The position numbers and the translations under genes were made by a program. Of a stretch of DNA of 32,620 nucleotides, positions 17,983 through 26,329 are shown one piece after another. Each line of letters begins with the position of its first letter. The stretch's first letter is position 1. The DNA is from an uncultured Lachnospiraceae bacterium (GTDB taxonomy: Bacteria; Bacillota; Clostridia; Lachnospirales; Lachnospiraceae): positions 1 to 32,620 of the forward strand of contig CANQIW010000004.1 in assembly GCA_947624055.1 (NCBI GenBank). The letters are read 5' to 3'. The notes under the pieces are model-generated. The model ran no database searches, was not told the DNA's origin, and saw nothing but the letters and a program-made list of their open reading frames with translations.

Positions 17983-19247
17983 AATTTGACATTATGAGCT
18001 ATGGAAAATCGTTATTTAGAAAGCGTTCTGTTAAAAACGGGATATGGTTATATACCCTGCAGTTTTTTAATATGGTGCTGCCGCTGGTGACTTTACCATA
18101 TATAACCAGGATTTTAGGCGCTTCACAGTATGGCGTTTTTTCGATCGTTCTGAATTTTGTTTCTTATCTGCAAGTTGTTGTAGAGTATGGGTTTGCTTTA
18201 TCTGCGACCCGGAGTGTGGCCCTGGCGCACGAAAAAGATGACCTGAGCAGCTTATTTACGACAGTAGTGTGCTCCAGACTGGTTTTGTTTGTTATCTGTA
18301 TCATGCTCACCGTAGGGAATATCCTGATTTTTGACAGACCTTTGGTAACGAATCTATGTTTCCTTACGTTATCGTGCAGCCTGATCGGCTACGTTCTGCA
18401 GGAAAATTGGATTTTTCAGGGCAAGCAGGAAATGAAATATATTTCCATATGCACAATCATTGCAAGAAGCGTAACTACTTTATTGATATTCTTTGTAATT
18501 AAGTCGCCGGATGACATTCTTCTTTATTGTATTCTGTATTCGCTTTCTCCGATCCTTGCAAACTTGATTGGCACGACATTGGCAATGAGAAGGTATCATC
18601 TGCGGTTTGTTAAAATAGAGATATCGGATCTGATTGCTTCTCTGAAAAGCGGAATGTACATATTTTTCAGCCAGTTAAGCTCAAAGGTCTTTGGAGCGAT
18701 AGGGGTCACTTTTCTCGGTATGTTTGCCAGCAACAAGGATGTTGGAATTTATTCGGCGATATACAAGATACCTTATGTCATTATGCTTTTATGGAGTCCG
18801 ATCGGACAGATATTGTATCCGATCACGAGTAAAAGGATAGCGGCTTCTAATGTAGATGGGTATCGTTTTATTCGAAGGATAAAGAAATATGCACTGGCAT
18901 TTTTTGGAGTGATAGCTCTTGGCATCGGAGCGTTTGCAAAACCGGTTACCTCTATCGCTTTTGGAAAAGAATATGCGTCCAGGTTTTATATTATCTATCC
19001 TTTACTGGCGTGGGATCTGTTAGGGATAAATAATAATTTTGAAGGAATCCAGACATTGGTTGGAAGCGGCTGCGATAAAGAGTATAGCAGATGTTTTCAG
19101 ATTGGAGTTGTTGGAACGGTTCTTTTTAATTTTATATTTATCTATACAATGGGAATTAATGGCGCCGCAATTGCTCCTTTAGTATCAGAAGGATTACTGG
19201 CGCTTTTGCTGCATATCCAAATTAAAAAGATCGGGAAATACAAATGA
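17979..19247 (+). CDS. Oligosaccharide flippase (Wzx-like, MOP superfamily)
   Basis: PLVTLPYITRILGASQYGVFSIVLNFVSYLQVVVEYGFALSATR. Confidence 0.9.
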   Translation: MKFDIMSYGKSLFRKRSVKNGIWLYTLQFFNMVLPLVTLPYITRILGASQYGVFSIVLNFVSYLQVVVEYGFALSATRSVALAHEKDDLSSLFTTVVCSRLVLFVICIMLTVGNILIFDRPLVTNLCFLTLSCSLIGYVLQENWIFQGKQEMKYISICTIIARSVTTLLIFFVIKSPDDILLYCILYSLSPILANLIGTTLAMRRYHLRFVKIEISDLIASLKSGMYIFFSQLSSKVFGAIGVTFLGMFASNKDVGIYSAIYKIPYVIMLLWSPIGQILYPITSKRIAASNVDGYRFIRRIKKYALAFFGVIALGIGAFAKPVTSIAFGKEYASRFYIIYPLLAWDLLGINNNFEGIQTLVGSGCDKEYSRCFQIGVVGTVLFNFIFIYTMGINGAAIAPLVSEGLLALLLHIQIKKIGKYK

Positions 19248-19264
19248 CAGATTTGGAGGGGATT

Positions 19265-20404
19265 ATGAAGAAGATTATGCTGGTTTTCGGAACCAGGCCG
19301 GAAGCGATAAAAATGTGCCCCTTGGTTAACGAATTAAAGAAAAGGAAGGGTATTCAGGTGGTGGTCTGTGTTACGGGCCAGCACAGACAGATGCTGGATG
19401 AGGTTTTATCAGTATTTCGTGTTGTTCCGGATTATGATCTGTCTATCATGAAGCAGGGACAGACCCTGTTCGACATTACTGCGAATATCCTGGAGCGGAT
19501 TCGTTTTGTTTTGGAAGAAGCTGCGCCGGATGTGGTTCTGGTACATGGCGATACTTCTACTACGTTTGTGACGGCATTGGCATGTTTTTATCTCCGCATC
19601 CCTGTAGGACATGTGGAAGCCGGACTCAGAACTCATAATATCTTCTCCCCCTATCCGGAAGAGTTCAATCGGCAGGCCGTAAGCATCATTTCAAGATATA
19701 ACTTTGCCCCGACGCAGCTCGCCGCACGGAATCTCATTCAGGAAGGGAAGGATCCTTCCACGGTTTATATTACAGGCAATACTGTTATTGATGCCATGCG
19801 CTATACTGTGAAGGAGGATTATACCCATCCGGAACTGGATTGGGCGGGGGATGGAAGACTCATTTTTATTACGGCCCACCGTCGAGAGAATCTCGGAGAG
19901 CCGATGCGCCGAATGTTCCGTGCAATCCGACGTGTCCTGAATGAACATCCCGAGTGCAGGGCTGTATTTCCGATTCATATGAATCCATTAGTGCGAGAAG
20001 CCGCAGACGCAGAACTGCGGGGCTGCAGCCAGATCCATATTATTGAACCGATCGAGGTATTCGATTGCCACAACTTTGAAGCACGATGTTATCTTTGCCT
20101 GACGGATTCCGGCGGAATCCAGGAGGAATGCCCGTCCTATGGAAAACCTGTTCTGGTAATGAGGGATACGACCGAGCGGCCGGAAGGGGTAGAAGCGGGA
20201 ACCTTGAGGTTGGTGGGGACGGATGAAGACGTCATTTACAAGAATTTTAAAGAACTGCTGGAGGATAAAGAGGCGTATCTTTCCATGACCCGTGTATGTA
20301 ATCCCTATGGCGATGGTCATGCGTGTGAAAGGATAGCGAATATCCTTGAAGGGAAAGCATATTCAGCATGGGATGGAGCCGATCCTCAAATGGAAAGAAG
20401 GTAA
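19265..20404 (+). CDS. wecB: UDP-N-acetylglucosamine 2-epimerase, non-hydrolysing type
   Basis: FGTRPEAIKMCPLV, VHGDTSTTF, GHVEAGLRTHNIFSPYPEEFNRQ, DSGGIQEECPSYGKPVLVMRDTTERPEG; GGAGG before ATG 19265. Confidence 0.9.
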   Translation: MKKIMLVFGTRPEAIKMCPLVNELKKRKGIQVVVCVTGQHRQMLDEVLSVFRVVPDYDLSIMKQGQTLFDITANILERIRFVLEEAAPDVVLVHGDTSTTFVTALACFYLRIPVGHVEAGLRTHNIFSPYPEEFNRQAVSIISRYNFAPTQLAARNLIQEGKDPSTVYITGNTVIDAMRYTVKEDYTHPELDWAGDGRLIFITAHRRENLGEPMRRMFRAIRRVLNEHPECRAVFPIHMNPLVREAADAELRGCSQIHIIEPIEVFDCHNFEARCYLCLTDSGGIQEECPSYGKPVLVMRDTTERPEGVEAGTLRLVGTDEDVIYKNFKELLEDKEAYLSMTRVCNPYGDGHACERIANILEGKAYSAWDGADPQMERR

Positions 20405-20412
20405 AACAGCAA

Positions 20413-21066
20413 ATGAAAACGGTAGCGTTAATTCCAGTCAAATTAGGCAGTAAACGCGTGCCAGGTAAGAACATTAAGCCGTTTTTCGATGGCACCCCAC
20501 TTATGCATTTCATCCAGCGTGCCTGCCTGGATGCAAAGACAATCAATGAGGTTTACGTATACTGTTCTGATAAAGCTGTGAAGGAATACCTTCTTCCCGG
20601 TGTCCGTTTCCTTCAGAGACCTGAGTATCTGAATGGTGACAATATCAATGCAAATGATTTTATTAAGGAATTTATAAAGTCTGTGGAGGCAGATATTTAT
20701 GTGAATGCCCATACGACATCTCCTTTTGCAAAGCCGGAAACGATTGACGATTTAGTCAATCATGTTGCAAGCGGCGAATATGACAGTGCGTTCTGTGCCG
20801 AAGCTTATCGCACTTTTATGTGGCAGGATGGGAATCCGATCAATTTTGACCCGGATCATTTTCCGCGTACGCAGGATCTTCCGGTGATTTATGGGGAGAC
20901 TTCAATTGCTTATGTGTTTACCAGGGAATCCTTCCTGAAGCATAACAGGAGGCTTGGGTCACATCCATACATCAGAGAGGTAGGTAAAATCGAAGCGATG
21001 GATATTGATTACCCGGAGGATTTTGAAATCTGCAATGCAATTTATAAGGAGATAATGAAGAAATGA
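20413..21066 (+). CDS. Acylneuraminate/Kdo-type cytidylyltransferase family protein
   Basis: ALIPVKLGSKRVPGKNIKPFFDGTPL, NAHTTSPFAKPETIDD. Confidence 0.85.
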   Translation: MKTVALIPVKLGSKRVPGKNIKPFFDGTPLMHFIQRACLDAKTINEVYVYCSDKAVKEYLLPGVRFLQRPEYLNGDNINANDFIKEFIKSVEADIYVNAHTTSPFAKPETIDDLVNHVASGEYDSAFCAEAYRTFMWQDGNPINFDPDHFPRTQDLPVIYGETSIAYVFTRESFLKHNRRLGSHPYIREVGKIEAMDIDYPEDFEICNAIYKEIMKK

Positions 21067-22100
21067 GCGTTCAGATAACAGACTGCACGATAAGGGATGG
21101 AGGGTATCTGTTCAATAAGAATTCCAGTCCGGAATTTGTCAGGGGTATTATGAAAGGCCTTGCTGATGCTGGGATCGATTATGTGGAAACCGGTTTTTTG
21201 CAGACAAATGTGACCGGAGATACTTTGGTATATGACAATTCCATCGATGCAAGAAAATATCTCCCTGCAGACCAGGGGGCAACAAAATTTCTTGGATTTT
21301 GTGATAACAGCAGATACTCATTAGATCGACTGGATGTCTATGATGGCAGATCCTTCAAATGGCTCCGTATTTCATTTGCGCAGCATGAAATTGATGAGTC
21401 GCTGGAATTTTGCGCCGGCGCGATGAAGAAGGGCTATTGTGTCCAATTCAATCCTATGGACTCTATCAGCTATACTGACGATGCCAGGGCAAGCTTGATT
21501 GAAAAGGTTAATAAGGTAAAGCCTGCTTCATTTTCCATTGTGGATACATTTGGGGCGATGGACATGGTGGATCTTGTCCACATATTCAGGCAGGTTGATT
21601 CTCTGCTTGACAGAGAAATAAAAATCGGGCTGCATTCTCATGATAATTTAGGATTGTCATGCGCTCTCGCTGAAAGAATGATTGAACTTGCGGAAGAGAC
21701 TGGCAGAGACGTTATTTTAGATGGTTCTCTGTTCGGAATGGGACGGGGCGCCGGGAATGCGAAAACGGAGCTTCTCGCGGATTATATCAATAAGCATTCC
21801 GGAGGACATTATGATCTTCGGAGATTGCTTGAGACAATTGATACATACATCACTCCTGTTTTACCAAGTATACACTGGGGATATGATCTCCCTATGTATA
21901 TATGTGGAACGAAACATTCCCATGTTGACAATGCATACCATCTGAAGAATAAATTCGGATGTACTGCAAACGAGATGTTTGAAGTGATGGAATCATTGTC
22001 CCCGCAGCAAAGGACACGTTATGGAATAGGGTATTCAAAGACAGATTTTTCGCAGCTTGACGCATTATATGAAAGCTACAGGAAGGGAACTATGTCATGA
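21063..22100 (+). CDS. HMGL-like (DRE-TIM) aldolase, 4-hydroxy-2-oxovalerate aldolase-like
   Basis: ITDCTIRDGGYLFN, YVETGF, IGLHSHDNLGLS, GMGRGAGNAKTELL. Confidence 0.85.
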   Translation: MSVQITDCTIRDGGYLFNKNSSPEFVRGIMKGLADAGIDYVETGFLQTNVTGDTLVYDNSIDARKYLPADQGATKFLGFCDNSRYSLDRLDVYDGRSFKWLRISFAQHEIDESLEFCAGAMKKGYCVQFNPMDSISYTDDARASLIEKVNKVKPASFSIVDTFGAMDMVDLVHIFRQVDSLLDREIKIGLHSHDNLGLSCALAERMIELAEETGRDVILDGSLFGMGRGAGNAKTELLADYINKHSGGHYDLRRLLETIDTYITPVLPSIHWGYDLPMYICGTKHSHVDNAYHLKNKFGCTANEMFEVMESLSPQQRTRYGIGYSKTDFSQLDALYESYRKGTMS

Positions 22101-23696
22101 ATTGTGCAGAGTATCTTGTTGATTTTCTGATAAAAAAGGGAGTTACTGATGTGTTTGGTTATTCGGGTGGATATATTGTACCTTTTATTGATGCATTATA
22201 TTCCCGTAAAGGGGAGATTAATGTTCACGTCTGCTACAATGAGCAGGGATGCGCCTATGCTGCCGACGGTTATGCACGCGCCAGTGGGAAACTTGGAGTA
22301 TATTTTACGACTTCCGGACCCGGCGCTGTGAATGCTTTTGGCGGACTTGCAGATGCCTGGTTTGACGGTGTACCACTGATGGGCATAAGTGGAAATGTGC
22401 CGACGAACGAACAGAGGGGGTATTCCGGCGTCAGGCAGAATGGATTTCAGGAAATGGAAATTGTATCTATGACCAAGCATATTACAAAATATTCTGTTTC
22501 ACCGAACCATGCGGAATCTTTTCCGGATATCGTGTCCAGGGCATACAATCTTGCCACAACTGGCAGACAAGGGGGTGTGGTTATTGATTTTCCGTTTGAC
22601 ATCCAAGAAACCAGTATTGATCATAGGTAATGGAGCCCGTGCGGCTGATGCCGGCGACCTTATTTATAAATTTATAGAGAAAACGCATATTCCGGTACTA
22701 ACCAGCATGAATACTGTCGATATGGTACAGGATAAATATCGTATCGGCTTTATTGGTACATATGGGAACAGGATAGCCAATATGATCCTGAATGAATGCG
22801 ATTTCGTAATCTCTGTCGGTGCAAGACTTGGTCTGCGCCAGATCGGGCATATGAAAGAGCTGTTTGCGCCTCATGCAAAACTTATCCGATGCGATGTTGA
22901 TCAATATGAGTTGGGAAGGCAGGTTAAGGAGGACGAAGAAAAATATAATTTCGATGCCAGATACTTTATGGAATTACTTTTGAAAGAGGAAATTCCCGAC
23001 TATATCGACTGGTGGAACAGATGTCATACGGCAAAAAAGTTGCTGGAGGGATACGATGATACAGAAGGTAATATACTGATTGATCATATTGCCCGGTTAT
23101 TGCCGGAAAATCCGATCGTGACTGTGGATATTGGGCAGACAGTTTGCTGGGTAGCACAGTCGCTTTGGCTTAAAGGGATAAATGGAAGGATCATCATAGG
23201 TGGAAGTTATGGAGCTATGGGGGTTGGGCTTCCATATGCTATCGGAGCATCGATCTCGAATAATAAGGGGATCACATACTGTATTACTGGTGATGGTGGG
23301 TTACAGATGAACATTCAGGAACTTGAGACGGTAAAGAGAGAAAAGCTACCTATAAAGATTCTTGTTGTGAATAACAGGGAGCTGGGCAAGATCAGTGAAA
23401 TTCAACATAGCTCCTATCATGACAGGTTTTGCATCACAACTGCTGAAAGTGGTTATACCGTTCCGGATTTTGAAAAGATAGCGATAGCATACGGCATTAA
23501 AGCGGCCACCTTGCCCTCTTACCAAGGACTTGAGGGATATAAAAGTTGGCTATATGATAACGAACCATGCTTGCTGAATATTATGCTTACGCAATTGACA
23601 CTTTTGATTCCCAAAATAAAGTGGGAAACGGGCACGATTAAACCTGATTTAGAAGGAGCTCTCCTTCAAAAAGTAAATTCCCTCATAGGAGCGTAG
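22097..23696 (+). pseudogene. TPP-dependent acetolactate synthase-like enzyme, disrupted (frameshift and apparent linker deletion near 22601-22615)
   Basis: N part: NEQGCAYAADGYARASG...GGVVIDFPFDIQ then stop at 22630. +1 frame continues KKPVLIIGNGARAADAG ... GDGGLQMNIQELETVKREKLPIKILVVNN. Confidence 0.75.
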
Positions 23697-23701
23697 AAAA
23701 T

Positions 23702-24622
23702 ATGATTAAGTATCTTGTCATGGATGTTGATGGAAGTCTTACAGACGGTAAGATCTACATGGGTTCTCGCGGAGAAGTAATGAAGGCTTTTTCAATCAAG
23801 GATGGATATGCGATCAGGAATGTTCTTAAGGCATATGGAATTGTTCCCATAGTCATTACCGCGAGGATTAGCTCAATTGTTCAAAATCGTTGTGATGAAC
23901 TTGGCATTAATCATGTGTATCAAGGAAAGATGGATAAGCTGAATACGTTAATGGGGATTGTCGGAGAGGCAGAATTGGGTCGGTGCGCGTACTTTGGAGA
24001 TGATATTATAGATATCAAGTGCATGCTGCCAATTAAAGAGGCTGGCGGGGTGATTGGCTGTCCATCCGATGCCGTACAGGAAGTGAAGGCAGTCGCTGAT
24101 TATATTTGTCTCAGCAAGGCCGGAAATGGAGCTTTGCGAGAATTTGCCGAATGGATTGTAAAACCAAAGGTTGATCCTGATGGGCTAAAGAGCAGGTTAG
24201 ACCATGCAGTCAGTTATCTGAAAAACATAACTGTTTCGGAAACTGATGCTGGCGCGAAAGTTATCGTTGACAAAAATTTCTATTACACTATTCAAAGCTA
24301 TAGTACGAAGCCTGAGAATGAAGCAATACTGGAATCACATAGGAAATATGTCGATATTCAGATAATGGTCAGCGGGGAAGAACAGATGGATTTGGCAGAT
24401 ATATCCCGCTTGACAATAAAGGAGAACTATAACCCAGAAAATGATGTGATTGTCTGGAATATTCCAAAGAGGATGGCTAGAATAACGCTTACAGCCGGTG
24501 ACAGTGTTATTTTATACCCCGAAAATGCCCATCGGGGAGCTATTATGAACAGAAACAAGAGTCATAAAGTTTTGAAAATTGTTGGGAAGGTAAGAAGTGC
24601 TGAAATAGTAAGCTATGAATAA
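23702..24622 (+). CDS. KdsC-like HAD phosphatase fused to a YhcH/YjgK/YiaL (DUF386) domain
   Basis: N: VMDVDGSLTDGKIYMGSRGEVMKAFSIKDGYAI, YFGDDIIDIKCM; C: ESHRKYVDIQIMVSGEEQMDLAD ... VILYPENAHRGAI. Confidence 0.85.
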   Translation: MIKYLVMDVDGSLTDGKIYMGSRGEVMKAFSIKDGYAIRNVLKAYGIVPIVITARISSIVQNRCDELGINHVYQGKMDKLNTLMGIVGEAELGRCAYFGDDIIDIKCMLPIKEAGGVIGCPSDAVQEVKAVADYICLSKAGNGALREFAEWIVKPKVDPDGLKSRLDHAVSYLKNITVSETDAGAKVIVDKNFYYTIQSYSTKPENEAILESHRKYVDIQIMVSGEEQMDLADISRLTIKENYNPENDVIVWNIPKRMARITLTAGDSVILYPENAHRGAIMNRNKSHKVLKIVGKVRSAEIVSYE

Positions 24623-25027
24623 TTTATTGATTTTACAGCTTTAAGATTCTGTGAGATGACGTTCCCCACTATAGGTATAATGGATGAATTGTACTGACAT
24701 TACAACGATAACAGCGGAAGCAATTGTCTGCTTGATTTGTCAATTTTTCTCACTGCGTTACACAGAAATCGAAAGAAACAGCGGATTACGCTCTGTTTTT
24801 CTTGAAGCATATTTTGAAGATGCCTGGCGGGAAGATCGAGAAACAGAGAAAAATTGCGTGTAAGATAATACAATCCGTTGAAAGCTGGGCTCTGGAGTGT
24901 TGAGGAGTAGTATTGACTAAATTCTATCAAAACAAAACGAGGGGCAGCGACACTGAAAAATGTGTGCTGCCACATCAGTATTGTTCCGGTAATTAAGCTG
25001 AAATGAGCGTTTTATGAATATAAGAGT

Positions 25028-25948
25028 TTATTTTGAGGCTTCGAGCTCCGCAATGCGGGTTTTCAGTTTTTTATTCTCGTCAGTCAGAGCTGTATTCTCG
25101 TTAGTCAAGGTAGCATTTTCTTTGGTCAGGGCAATATTTGTTTCTTCAAGTTCCTCAAGCTTGAATATGATATCGTCATGTGGCAGTTCCATAGCGCCGG
25201 GTAGCATAACTCCCATGGATTGGTCGCCTCCTCTTTTCTGGTAATGTAGCAGTATCTGCTCATACAGGCCGTTTGCGAGTTCGATCAGTTTGGCCGCGTC
25301 GGTATAAGTGATATTGCCAGCGGTATAGTTGGTTTTTATGCTGTCTATTATATCACATGTGACAACCTCTTTCAACTGCTGAAATTCGATCTGGGAGGGA
25401 TGCCTGACCAATCCGTCTGCGTCATAGAGGATTGCGCGCAGCCGCAGTATCTGGAAGGGGATCAGGACGATCAGCTTTTTCTGCTCAAGTTCGGCGAGAC
25501 TGTGTCTGGGATAGATAAAATTGTGCACATGGTAGTCGAAGGTTCCCTGTCTGGAAAAGTTGATATGCAGGGTGCTCTCCGGCGGGATATCGGGACTGTC
25601 CACGAGATAGATGACGATGGGCTCTGGAAAATCTAACTGGAGGCTGTCGTCCTGGCGGCTCTCGAGGGCGTGATAGAAACCGTACTCGAAGACGCGCAAT
25701 ACGATGGTGCTGTCGAGATAGATCTGCGCTTCCAGATGGTAATGGTGTTCACCATTGATGACCAGGAAAACATCCGCGAAGTGGTGCTTCAGCGCCGCGT
25801 TGGTAGACTCACGGTTCGTATAGACGATGGTACTGTCCGAAGGATAATTGGTGCCGAAGAGGCCGTTGATGAGGCTTAGAATGGCGGAATTGGAAAGTGA
25901 GAAGATCCGCTTGAAGCTGCGGTCAAAAATGTCTTTGATTTCCTGCAT
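25028..25948 (-). CDS. Rpn-like / PD-(D/E)XK nuclease-family protein with C-terminal coiled coil
   Basis: DRSFKRIFS N-terminus, DVFLVINGEHHYHLEAQIYLDSTIVLRVFEYG core; heptad repeats at C-terminus. Confidence 0.7.
   Translation of the reverse strand: MQEIKDIFDRSFKRIFSLSNSAILSLINGLFGTNYPSDSTIVYTNRESTNAALKHHFADVFLVINGEHHYHLEAQIYLDSTIVLRVFEYGFYHALESRQDDSLQLDFPEPIVIYLVDSPDIPPESTLHINFSRQGTFDYHVHNFIYPRHSLAELEQKKLIVLIPFQILRLRAILYDADGLVRHPSQIEFQQLKEVVTCDIIDSIKTNYTAGNITYTDAAKLIELANGLYEQILLHYQKRGGDQSMGVMLPGAMELPHDDIIFKLEELEETNIALTKENATLTNENTALTDENKKLKTRIAELEASK
25073..25135 (-). repeat. Three 21-bp tandem units encoding coiled-coil heptads
   Basis: attctcgtcagtcagagctgt / attctcgttagtcaaggtagc / attttctttggtcagggcaat, encoding ALTxEN-type heptads. 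Confidence 0.65.
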
Positions 25949-26251
25949 AGAGGCACTCCTTACATAGATTATTTTGCTGAAAAGACTGCTGCTTTTGGCA
26001 GGTTATCATTTGTAAGGGTGAAATGGCAGAGACGCCGAGAATACCAGGTAAGTGTGATAATGAGAGAATAACACAGAATAAGTTGCCTGTCAACAATAAA
26101 ATGAGAATAGTGCAAAATATTATGTGTGAATTTGAGCACACAAATTACGCTTTACACGAAAAAGCTAGTTTCGCGTCGCTGGCCACGGAGTGAGCAGTAA
26201 CAAACTCCCAACAATGGGTCGGAAATACCGGAAGCGCCGACAGCTTTCCGC

Positions 26252-26280
26252 TTGATAAATCCTCCCGGAGATGCTATAGT
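26252..26280 (+). promoter_or_regulatory. SigmaA-type promoter for the AAA-ATPase-like gene
   Basis: TTGATA, 17 bp, TATAGT; the TTG taken as ORF start in the track is this -35 box. Confidence 0.7.
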
Positions 26281-26329
26281 GAAGCAGACAGATTGTGCGC
26301 CGAAGCATGCATCAGGAGGCGAAAATGGA

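Noticed and set aside
22601-22630. Programmed ribosomal frameshift in the TPP gene
   Set aside because: No convincing slippery site or stimulator, and about 40 linker residues are missing as well, which frameshifting alone would not explain.
24700-24975. 91-aa minus-strand ORF in the intergenic gap
   Set aside because: No motif, no RBS recognised, and it conflicts with a plausible plus-strand small ORF; cannot support either strongly.
26252-26329. N-terminal 26-codon extension of the AAA-ATPase-like ORF
   Set aside because: The TTG start coincides with the -35 box of a good promoter; ATG 26330 is the likely start.
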